DNA of 6,499 nucleotides from DATGMS01 sp040905145 (GTDB lineage: Bacteria > Bacteroidota > Bacteroidia > Cytophagales > Cyclobacteriaceae): assembly GCA_040905145.1 (NCBI GenBank), contig JBBDSC010000117.1, forward strand, positions 1-6,499. Reading direction: 5' to 3'. The translations under genes were made by a program, and so were the position numbers. Under the pieces are notes generated by a model. That model searched no databases. It was not told the origin of the DNA and worked only from the letters and a program-made list of their open reading frames with translations. Positions 1 through 6,252 of the stretch are shown here, in pieces. Within the stretch, counting starts at the first letter, position 1, and each line of letters opens with the position of its first letter.

Positions 1-42
1 CCTTCTCCTACAGCTGGTTATTTTGGGTTTATTGTTAATTGA
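1..42 (+). CDS. Possible C-terminal tail of a plus-strand gene entering from the left (tentative)
   Basis: Reading from base 1 gives a 13-residue tail, PSPTAGYFGFIVN, ending in TGA at 40-42, two bases before a strong plus-strand terminator. A gene ending just before that terminator is expected, and the alternating aromatic and hydrophobic residues would suit the last strand of an outer-membrane barrel. Frame 2 is also open to TAA at 44-46 (a leucine-rich tail), and frame 3 is open to TAA at 34-36, so the frame cannot be fixed from so few codons. No function can be given. Confidence 0.3.
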   Translation, partial: PSPTAGYFGFIVN

Positions 43-43
43 T

Positions 44-81
44 TAAAGCTATGGGGCTATGTCCCATAGCTTTATTTTTTT
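44..81 (+). terminator. Rho-independent terminator
   Basis: A perfect 12-bp stem pairs 44-55 (TAAAGCTATGGG) with 63-74, around a 7-base loop, and is followed by seven T at 75-81. The T run lies only on the plus-strand 3' side; on the minus strand the sequence after the stem is not U-rich. It therefore ends transcription of whatever plus-strand gene enters from the left. Confidence 0.88.
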
Positions 82-143
82 CTACTCTTATACATCCCCA
101 TTTACCAGCTGGTTTATGACATATTCCTATCGGAAGAGTTATT

Positions 144-421
144 TCACCAGACATCTCTAAATGTCAAATGCATCACTAAACGGAAGGGAGCGGAATAGTA
201 ATAATAATCCTCTTCTCTTATAAGATTTTCTGCCTTGATTTCATCCAGATAGTTTCCGTTCAAGTTATCATATGAGTTTCCAGCGCCTCGATTTTCACCA
301 CTAGGATCCCCTCGTCCAACTGAAAGTCAATAAGATCTGAATATGTATCTTCCAGCGACGGGCTTATACTGGATGAAACCTGCCATAGTGGTAATGTGAT
401 TGGCCAACGTGCCCATTTCAT
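144..421 (-). pseudogene. Degraded gene remnant, C-terminus resembling an outer-membrane beta-barrel
   Basis: The minus strand reads as convincing protein in two frames. From the ATG at 419-421 it runs MKWARWPITLPLWQV... to ...LIDFQLDEG near 308. It then continues in a second frame as DPSGENRGAGNSYDN... to ...SAPFRLVMHLTFRDVW, with a stop at 144-146. Adding one base to the run of four C at 308-311 joins the two into a continuous reading of about 90 residues. In the uncorrected first frame the protein stops at about 260. The C-terminus has alternating hydrophobic residues and a terminal tryptophan, as in outer-membrane barrel proteins, but I do not recognise the family. No long 5' part is visible, so the fragment is probably truncated near 421-457 where the plus-strand remnant starts. 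A sequencing indel instead of true decay is possible for the frameshift. Confidence 0.5.
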
Positions 422-436
422 CTTATAACCGATAAG

Positions 437-997
437 GTGGGAAAACACATTGGCCATGGGTTTGAGGAGGATGATTTCCCCTTGACAGAGGAGAATGAAG
501 AGCTTTTGGACGTTTTTGGATCTTCAGAAATGGAAAGCATTTCCTATGATCCTATCCCCGGGATTTCAGATGAAGAAAATATGCTGATAGAGGAATGGTG
601 GGAGGATTATGAAAAAATGGATGAGGCTGATCTCATCCGTGGACATATGTAGAACTTTATGGACAGCCACCCACAATTGGTGAAACACCTGGATATTGAT
701 GTTGAGGCGGTATTCGAGCTTGGCGGGATGTACAGACGGGAAGGACGGTTGGAGGAATATGTGGATTTAAAGTGCCGGATATTATGATTCGGATATCATT
801 CCTGGCTGGTAAGTGTAGGCCGGGCTGATGAGGTTAAGAATCATCTCGGGCACTTCATTGCAGACCCCATAGAATTTGCGGATCAGTTGTTTGATGTAGT
901 GGAACTCCTCTTGGACAAAAATATTACCGAACCTTTATTGTACCTGGTGAAGCAGGTAAAGGAAGAGATCCTGGAATCTCCTGAAATCATAAGAAGT
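437..997 (+). pseudogene. Degraded gene remnant encoding an acidic, mostly helical protein of unknown family
   Basis: From the GTG at 437 a 71-codon stretch rich in Asp and Glu (MGKHIGHGFEEDDFPLTEEN...) stops at TAG 650-652. The same frame continues at once as NFMDSHPQLVKHLDIDVEAV... to ...GRLEEYVDLK near 772. The reading then shifts by one to YYDSDIIP (780-802) and shifts back to WLVSVGRADEVKNH... from 803. It stays protein-like to ...EILESPEIIRS near 997. The pieces together resemble a helical-repeat protein of about 190 residues with one nonsense codon and two compensating frameshifts; an internal deletion near 770-780 is also possible. No ATG lies in frame upstream (the frame is open only from 395), so the 5' end is probably lost. 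I do not recognise the family. The 3' end runs into the truncated 3' end of the minus-strand amidohydrolase. Confidence 0.55.
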
Positions 998-1045
998 CAA
1001 GGGAGTCGGGATAGAGAAAACCACTGCATCACTTTTCCAAAAGCT

Positions 1046-1996
1046 CTATCCTGGTCTGGCAATAACCTCTTCCGAGGCGGGGTGTTTTCGGGATTTTCCG
1101 TTTTGGATGATCCGGTCCTGGTACTTAATAAAAAAATCGTATATCCTCTCCCAATCATCCAAAGATTGATATTGCAAATGGGGAATCCTGGCAGTCAGGT
1201 CTACTGCCATGTTGGGATATTTGTCAAGACGCTTTGCGATTTCATCTACACTCCATTCCATGCTCCCCAGGTGGGTCCCAATGAACTTTAAATCAGGAAA
1301 TTTTTCAAGCACTTGATCCCTTGAATGAATCAATCCCTCATAGGAAGGATATTCCGGATGCTGGTACATATGGTATTGAGGATGCCGCTGATAATAATTT
1401 CTGTCATTATTAACTGTCATCTCCTCCAGCGGCAACCAACAATTTTTTGGTTCCCCGATATGGCCACAAACAGGAATTTCGTTTTCTTCTAAATACCTGA
1501 AAATTGGATCAAACTTTGGGTGATCTATTTTTATAAAATCACCGTTTTTATCCTTGATAACCATTCCAATATTTTTCCACACCTTAATACCCACACTACC
1601 TTGATCAACTGAACTTTTTATATAATCTATCACCTTGTCCTGCCATTCCGGATCTTCTATGGTTTCGGTTTCGAAAGTGGATAAAAAATAAACCCGTTCG
1701 GGTGAATATTGTTTTTGATTTGAAGCAAATCTCAATTGCTGGTCTATAGTTGGATAATCTGGAACCTCTGCGTTTATAGTAAGAAGTATAAAGTTATCCT
1801 TTTCTGCCTGTTCCACCAAGGCGTTATTATGGGTATTAATATGCACATGTACATCAATTTTGGTCACTTTTGAAAAATCTTCCAGGGAATAAAACTGTTT
1901 CTCCTTATTGGCTCCAATTTGGAAAGAAGAAAGCAAGGCAAAAAAAATTACCACAAGTCCAAAAACCATTGCATTTATAGCTTTTTTACAATTCAT
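1046..1996 (-). pseudogene. Truncated secreted amidohydrolase (amidohydrolase 2 / PF04909-like), 3' end lost
   Basis: The product is a TIM-barrel metal-dependent hydrolase with an N-terminal signal segment (hydrophobic residues 10-24). The start is placed at the ATG 1994-1996 because signal peptide and mature domain follow from it; the 44 codons upstream read through the palindrome and look non-coding. Visible metal-site elements are HVH (residues 50-52) on strand 1, a lysine in GIKVWK (138), a histidine in CGHIGEP (179) and a histidine in THLGS (242). The family normally continues after RII with a YGTD-type strand carrying the last metal-binding aspartate. Here the family-like sequence ends at RII (residue 297, near 1106) and 19 unrelated residues lead to TAG at 1046-1048. 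No other frame downstream restores the missing part. The product would lack the last catalytic strand and is probably inactive. Substrate is unknown. No clear Shine-Dalgarno is present. Confidence 0.78.
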
Positions 1997-2082
1997 ACAC
2001 ACAAGATGTAAATAAAAAGGTACAGTTAATCTTGCCAACGTAGCAGGTCCAGAACACCAGATTAAGATCCGGTTAGGATAAC

Positions 2083-2119
2083 CAATCCCCCCAAGGGTTT
2101 GAAACCCTTGGGGGGATTG
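2083..2119. repeat. 37-bp perfect palindrome (18-bp arms, 1-base centre)
   Basis: Bases 2083-2100 and 2102-2119 are perfect reverse complements around a single G at 2101. The core is CCCCCCAAGGGTTT with its mirror. It lies 32 bp past the stop of the minus-strand DUF4197 gene and 86 bp before the amidohydrolase start. As RNA it would form a very stable hairpin, so it may end or slow transcription or protect the DUF4197 transcript. Neither side has a T run, so it is not a classic intrinsic terminator. A dispersed extragenic palindrome is an alternative. A weak outer repeat, AGCAGG at 2042-2047 against CCTGCT at 2135-2140, may be chance. Confidence 0.85.
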
Positions 2120-2151
2120 CCTTCTCAAAAAGATCCTGCTTCCTTTATGGC

Positions 2152-2862
2152 TTAATTTTGTGTGCCAAAGACTGCTTTCATTAAGTCAGAGGTTCTGGCT
2201 CCCGGATTTTCCCGGATATTCTTCTCCTCCTTAGCGACCATTACAAACAGTCCTTCCATCGCTTTATTCGTGGCATAATCATCAAGCTCAGGATTTACCT
2301 TCTTTACAAAAGGAATTTTGTTGTAGGAATTGATCAGATTACTATAGTATTGGGTGGCGTTTACCTTCTCCAGTGATTCCCGGATAACAGGCTTGAACTT
2401 TTCATGCAATTGTGCCGAGGTGGTGCGATTCAGATACTGTGTTGCGGCATTATCCTCCCCCTTTAAGATAGACCAGGCATCCTGAATGGTCATTTGCTTA
2501 ATGGCTGAAAGAAAAACAGGCTTGGCTTCTTTGGCGGCATCTTCTGCAGCCCGGTTGAGGGCAAGAACAAATTTATCCACTTCACTGCCCATGCCTATCT
2601 GGCGAAGCTTTTCTTCTACTTTTTTTACTTCCGGGGGGAAAGGGATTCTGATTTCAGGATTATTTAAATATCCGTCAACCTGCGATACGAGGTCAGAACC
2701 TTGTGAAACTCCCTTTGTCAAGGCTTCTTTTAAGCCATTTCCTACCTCTTCGCTGGAAAGATTTTCACCGCCTATGACAGATTTTAATTTGTTAATATTA
2801 AACTGTGCCATCGCACAGTGGCCAATCAGCACCATTATTGATAAAATAAGAATTCGCTTCAT
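2152..2862 (-). CDS. DUF4197 family exported protein
   Basis: A 236-residue protein of unknown function, full length for its family. Residues 1-19 (MKRILILSIMVLIGHCAMA) form a signal peptide with a likely cleavage before Gln20, so the mature protein should be periplasmic. The domain follows directly: an LSSEEVGNGLKEALTKG segment (36-51), a helical middle with IPFPPEV (73-79), the QDAWSILKGEDNAATQYL block (127-144), which I take as a hallmark of DUF4197, and a C-terminal ATNKAMEGLFVMVAKEE helix (197-213). Recognition rests on this overall pattern. The start is set at the ATG 2860-2862 because the signal peptide begins there; 22 further in-frame codons upstream look like untranslated leader. 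It lies head to head with the efflux locus across about 290 bp and is followed by the palindrome. Nothing ties it functionally to the efflux genes. The lipobox is absent (GHC would be atypical), so it is probably not a lipoprotein. Confidence 0.87.
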   Translation of the reverse strand: MKRILILSIMVLIGHCAMAQFNINKLKSVIGGENLSSEEVGNGLKEALTKGVSQGSDLVSQVDGYLNNPEIRIPFPPEVKKVEEKLRQIGMGSEVDKFVLALNRAAEDAAKEAKPVFLSAIKQMTIQDAWSILKGEDNAATQYLNRTTSAQLHEKFKPVIRESLEKVNATQYYSNLINSYNKIPFVKKVNPELDDYATNKAMEGLFVMVAKEEKNIRENPGARTSDLMKAVFGTQN

Positions 2863-2958
2863 TTGAAAATAATTTTGTTTTGTATTCTGTTTATAAAGAA
2901 ATATCAAAGGGTTTCTATTTATGTCCATTTCTATCCCTTTTTTATCTCAGGCTAACGA

Positions 2959-2966
2959 CAAAGGTA
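2959..2966 (-). promoter_or_regulatory. Candidate Bacteroidota -7 promoter element for the DUF4197 gene
   Basis: Read on the minus strand the site is TACCTTTG, an exact match to the TAnnTTTG -7 consensus of Bacteroidota primary sigma promoters. It would give a leader of roughly 90 bases before the ATG at 2862. No good TTG-type -33 element is seen at the usual distance, so this rests on one short motif. Confidence 0.35.
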
Positions 2967-3126
2967 AAGATTAATTTTGAGGCATAACGCTGAACTTTAT
3001 TTTACCCTCCAAAAAACACTTCCCGTTCAAAAGAAAAGCTTTGACATAAACCAAAAAAAGACAGGCACGAAAGTTAGTTTAGTTCATAAAAAACAGAACC
3101 TATTACAGTTTATAAAACCAATCCCT

Positions 3127-3134
3127 TATATTTG
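3127..3134 (+). promoter_or_regulatory. Candidate Bacteroidota -7 promoter element for the efflux regulator
   Basis: TATATTTG matches TAnnTTTG exactly and lies 21 bases upstream of the ATG at 3156. The transcript would start around 3140 with a very short leader. A weak -33 candidate (TTAC at 3103-3106) sits about 20 bases further upstream. The position also argues against the TTG at 3132 as the start codon, since that would lie inside the -7 element. A loose inverted repeat, GTTC (3082-3085) and GAAC (3096-3099), lies just upstream but is too short to call an operator. Confidence 0.5.
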
Positions 3135-3155
3135 TACCAGCTTAAAATTAGCAGT

Positions 3156-3617
3156 ATGATCATTAATGAGAAGCAATCCTTACAGATAGAAAGGATTGGC
3201 GTTACCCTGGAGAAGTCTGATTTCCCACCGCTGGCCGCACGGATAATGGCCCTCTTGCTGGTGGCAGAGCCTCCTTACTGCACTTTCGATGAAATCACGG
3301 ACAATCTTAAGTCAAGCAAAAGTTCTGTCAGCACCTCACTTAATTTATTACTGAGAGCGGGATTAGTGGACTATAGAACCTTTCCCGGAGATAGAAAGCG
3401 CTATTTCCAAGTCAACTCCAAAACCTGGATGGAAATGATAAAAAGAAAGGTAGAGCAGATTTCACCTTTCAGGAGTATTCTGGAAGAACTGACGCAAACA
3501 AGATCCGCAGCTTATCCCGATTTCAACCAAATGCTGGCAGAGATGGACGAGTTTTATGCGGAAATGGAGGAAGCCATGAAGGTGGTGATGGATCGCTGGG
3601 TGAAGACAAAAAAGTAA
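3156..3617 (+). CDS. GbsR/MarR-type winged-helix transcriptional regulator
   Basis: A 153-residue cytoplasmic DNA-binding protein. Residues about 24-88 form a winged helix: PPLAARIMALLLVAEPPYCTF begins the domain, the helix-turn-helix carries SKSSVSTSLNLLLRAGLV (54-71, recognition helix near SSVSTSLNLL), and YRTFPGDRKRYFQV (73-86) is the wing. Residues 90-150 are helical, with an acidic stretch (LAEMDEFYAEMEEAM) suited to dimerisation. The PPLAARIMALLLV opening is typical of the GbsR branch of the MarR superfamily. The ATG at 3156 is preferred to an in-frame TTG at 3132 that overlaps the -7 element. It stands 88 bp before a TolC-adaptor-RND set on the same strand, so it most likely controls that pump, probably as a repressor. 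The ligand is unknown and no clear operator is visible. Confidence 0.85.
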   Translation: MIINEKQSLQIERIGVTLEKSDFPPLAARIMALLLVAEPPYCTFDEITDNLKSSKSSVSTSLNLLLRAGLVDYRTFPGDRKRYFQVNSKTWMEMIKRKVEQISPFRSILEELTQTRSAAYPDFNQMLAEMDEFYAEMEEAMKVVMDRWVKTKK

Positions 3618-3705
3618 ATTCCAGGTCTTTTCTTGAAACAAGCAGCCAAAACTCACCCTATACAGAAAAGATTTGAAAAATGACCAAATAAATTAGCGAC
3701 AACAG

Positions 3706-5175
3706 ATGGAAAGTAAGAATAAAAAGAGAAATGCTCCTTTTCTCTCTTATGAATCCGTTCAGCCTTTTCTCCTGACAGAAGACCAGCACAGCCGGTTTAC
3801 CTATTCCCTAAAAGGAAGCTTCAGGGTAGGTATAATATTGATATTTTTCATGTGCCTGATCAAATTTCAAAACGCCAATGCACAGGGAACAGATTCCTTG
3901 GATCTTACGTTGGAAGAAACCCTGTCGAGTGCCCTTACAGGCAATTCGGACATCCTCCTATCTAAATTGGAGATCCAAAGAGCAACTAGCCTTTTAAAAG
4001 CGGCTAAAGGAGCTTTTCTGCCCAGTATTGGAGTCGACGGGCAGTACAGCCGCAATATAAAAAGGCCTGTTTTCTTCCTTCCTCCGGGTGAAGGTTTTGG
4101 AGGAGCCGGAGGCGGCTCAGAAGGAACCATAATTGAAGCTGGGTTTGATAATTCCTATAATTTATCAGCCCAGGCAAACCTTCCTTTGTATAATCGGGAA
4201 CTGAGTGCCTCCACCAGGGCAGCAGAAACAGCTGTGGAAATACAGAAAAAGGGGCTGGATATCAATAAAAACCAAATAAGGGCACAGGTAAAACAAGCTT
4301 ATTATGAGGCACTCTTAGCCAGGGAATCCTTACAGGTATTAGGTCAAAGCCTGGAAAATGCACAGCGAAATTATGAAAACATTCAAAACCAGTTTTCACA
4401 GGAACTGGTGCCGGAATACGATGTAATTCGCGCGGAAGTGCAGGTGGAAAACCTTCGGCCGGATATTTTGCAGGGACAGAATAATTATGAAGCTGCCGTG
4501 AATAACCTGAAACTGTTGGCCAACATTCCGGAGGAGATCCCTGTAGCATTGGAAGAATCATTAGTGGAGTTATATGAAAGCAGTAATCCGGAGATGATAT
4601 TAAGTGGGTACAGCATAGAAGAAAATCCACAATTGCAACAGCTGGATGTTCAGCAAAATCTTCAGGAAAAACAAATAGAGGTGCAGAAAGCTGCTTTTTA
4701 CCCATCTCTTTCGGCCTTTGGAAATTACGCCTGGCAGTCCCAGGCCAATAACTTTAATTTCAACAATTATTTCTGGGTTAACACCTCCTCTGTAGGTGTT
4801 CAGTTGAATATCCCAGTGTTTCAGGGGCTTACACGAATTCGGCAGGTAGAACAGGCCAGGATTGACCTTCATCAAACCGTAATTCAGGAGGAGTACCAGC
4901 GTAAATCCCTTAGTATACAGGCGCAAAACGCCTTGAACAGAATTCAGCGGGCTCAAAGGAGCCTGGAGGCACAGGAAAAAAATATTGCCCAGGCTAAAAG
5001 GGGATATCAGATTGCACAGGTAAGTTACAACAGTGGCGTAGGAATCTTAATTGAAGTGAATGATGCTGAACTCGCCCTTACCCAAGCCCGCCTTAACCAG
5101 CTGGAAATAATCTATGAATACTTGAGCGCCTTAGCTGATTTTAACCAACTGACAGGAAATGAAACCATTGATTAA
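3706..5175 (+). CDS. TolC-family outer-membrane efflux channel
   Basis: A 489-residue outer-membrane factor (OEP/TolC family, PF02321 repeated twice) that forms the exit duct of a tripartite pump. Residues 41-52 are hydrophobic and a likely signal cleavage follows ANA at 59. The first OEP repeat spans about 64-265, beginning LDLTLEETLSSALTGNSDIL, and the second about 290-485, ending YEYLSALADFNQLTGN. Both contain the long coiled-coil helices expected of the periplasmic tunnel. Two oddities are seen. The charged N-terminal region before the signal core is about 40 residues, far longer than normal, with no better start codon nearer the core (the Met at 49 falls inside it). A glycine-rich insert (about 126-139, GEGFGGAGGGSEG) lies where the first beta-hairpin should be, so it is probably surface-exposed. 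The adaptor gene begins 16 bp after the stop. The 88 bp before it contain no convincing terminator or promoter. Confidence 0.92.
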   Translation: MESKNKKRNAPFLSYESVQPFLLTEDQHSRFTYSLKGSFRVGIILIFFMCLIKFQNANAQGTDSLDLTLEETLSSALTGNSDILLSKLEIQRATSLLKAAKGAFLPSIGVDGQYSRNIKRPVFFLPPGEGFGGAGGGSEGTIIEAGFDNSYNLSAQANLPLYNRELSASTRAAETAVEIQKKGLDINKNQIRAQVKQAYYEALLARESLQVLGQSLENAQRNYENIQNQFSQELVPEYDVIRAEVQVENLRPDILQGQNNYEAAVNNLKLLANIPEEIPVALEESLVELYESSNPEMILSGYSIEENPQLQQLDVQQNLQEKQIEVQKAAFYPSLSAFGNYAWQSQANNFNFNNYFWVNTSSVGVQLNIPVFQGLTRIRQVEQARIDLHQTVIQEEYQRKSLSIQAQNALNRIQRAQRSLEAQEKNIAQAKRGYQIAQVSYNSGVGILIEVNDAELALTQARLNQLEIIYEYLSALADFNQLTGNETID

Positions 5176-5191
5176 TCAACTATTAACAAGC

Positions 5192-6247
5192 ATGAAGAAG
5201 CTGAACAAAAGCCTATATCTCTGGATCCCCTGTTTTGCCATCTTAGCTTCCTGCGGAGGCGAAGAGGCAGCTCAGGAGCAGGAAACGATAGAAGAAGCTG
5301 TTGCGGTGGAGGCTCAAACAGTGGAGAGACAAACTTTCCCCCAGCTTATAAGATATACAGCTAATGTCGAAGCCTGGGAACAGGCATATATTACGGGGCA
5401 GACTGGGGTAAGGATAAATGAGATAAAGGTGGAGGAGAGCGACAGGGTAAGGAGAGGGCAACTTTTGGTCACCATGAATGCCTCCCAACTTAACCAGGCC
5501 AGAACACAAATGGAGCTGGCAAGCAGGGAAGTAGAGCGTTTAGATACCTTAGTGAAGATCGGTTCTGTATCGGGCCAGCAATTTGACCAAGCCAGGACTG
5601 AGTATCAAAATGCCTTGAACAATTATGAAAGCCTGACAGAAAACACACGCCTTACGGCTAATTTTGATGGAGTGATCACCGAGAAAAATTTCTTCGATGG
5701 CGAAATGTTTGTACCTTCTGCAGATGCCCCTGCTATTCTGGTCATGATGCGGATTGAGCCTGTAAAAGTTACCGTTAATGTGGGCGAGAGCTTTTATAGT
5801 CAGGTAAAGGAAGGCATGGCGGCCACGGTTAAGACCGATGTATATCCAGATGAAGAATTTTCTGGGCAGGTGCACAGGAAATCACCCACGATTGATCGGA
5901 ACAGCCGCACTTTTCAGGTTGAGATACACATCGCTAATGAGGAAAGGCAGCTCAGGCCGGGTATGTTCTCCAGAGTTTCCCTCAACTTAGGTGAAACAGA
6001 AGGTATATATCTTCCGGCTAATGCCGTGGTGAACCAGCCCGGCACCATCAATCAGTTTGTTTTCGTGAAGGAGGGGAACCGTGTGCGGCGTGTTGCTGTG
6101 GAAACCGGCAACCGCTATCAGCATCAGATCAGAGTGATCAGCGGAATAGAAGCGGGCCAAACCATTATTACAGAAGGTATTGGAAAACTGAATGAAGGTA
6201 CGTTAGTAAGAGTGATGAACGCAAATGCACAGCAAGTTGAAAAATAA
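5192..6247 (+). CDS. HlyD/AcrA-type RND efflux periplasmic adaptor lipoprotein
   Basis: A 351-residue membrane-fusion protein that bridges the inner-membrane pump and the TolC channel. The lipobox LASC places the lipidated Cys at 21, followed by GGEE, so the protein is anchored in a membrane by lipid. The order is as in the family. A beta-barrel/lipoyl first half has VRINEIKVEESDRVRRGQLL (about 73-92), and a short alpha-hairpin follows (about 97-150: NQARTQMELASREVERLDTL and GQQFDQARTEYQNALNNYES). The lipoyl second half reads LTANFDGVITEKNFFDGEMF (154-173). A beta-barrel domain carries VNVGESFYSQVKEGM, and the membrane-proximal end has RPGMFSRVSL and YLPANAVV. The start is set at the ATG 5192, which begins the lipoprotein signal; an in-frame ATG at 5159 overlaps the channel gene and adds a poor N-terminus. 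The pump gene follows after 5 bp. Confidence 0.93.
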   Translation: MKKLNKSLYLWIPCFAILASCGGEEAAQEQETIEEAVAVEAQTVERQTFPQLIRYTANVEAWEQAYITGQTGVRINEIKVEESDRVRRGQLLVTMNASQLNQARTQMELASREVERLDTLVKIGSVSGQQFDQARTEYQNALNNYESLTENTRLTANFDGVITEKNFFDGEMFVPSADAPAILVMMRIEPVKVTVNVGESFYSQVKEGMAATVKTDVYPDEEFSGQVHRKSPTIDRNSRTFQVEIHIANEERQLRPGMFSRVSLNLGETEGIYLPANAVVNQPGTINQFVFVKEGNRVRRVAVETGNRYQHQIRVISGIEAGQTIITEGIGKLNEGTLVRVMNANAQQVEK

Positions 6248-6252
6248 GGATT

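Noticed and set aside
260..457. Intact small minus-strand gene of 65 codons
   Set aside because: Its last part (beyond about 308) is the frameshifted reading of a better protein in another frame, so it is treated as part of the remnant.
887..1291. Plus-strand open frame of 134 codons starting at TTG
   Set aside because: Its first part is the tail of the plus-strand remnant; from about 1106 onward it is the antisense of the amidohydrolase coding sequence.
2486..2866. Plus-strand open frame opposite the DUF4197 gene
   Set aside because: It lies wholly antisense to a clear full-length family protein and has no family signature.
3082..3099. GTTC/GAAC inverted repeat as operator for the regulator
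   Set aside because: Four-base arms with a ten-base gap are expected by chance; no second copy was seen before the channel gene.
2977..3159. Plus-strand 60-codon open frame in the divergent gap
   Set aside because: Lys- and Gln-rich reading of AT-rich DNA that covers both candidate promoter regions; no domain or initiation signal supports it.
3867..4956. Several minus-strand open frames within the channel gene
   Set aside because: They are shadows of the TolC-family coding sequence with no recognisable domains.
5159..5191. Earlier ATG for the adaptor protein overlapping the channel gene
   Set aside because: It would add 11 residues before a complete lipoprotein signal starting at 5192, so the later start fits better.
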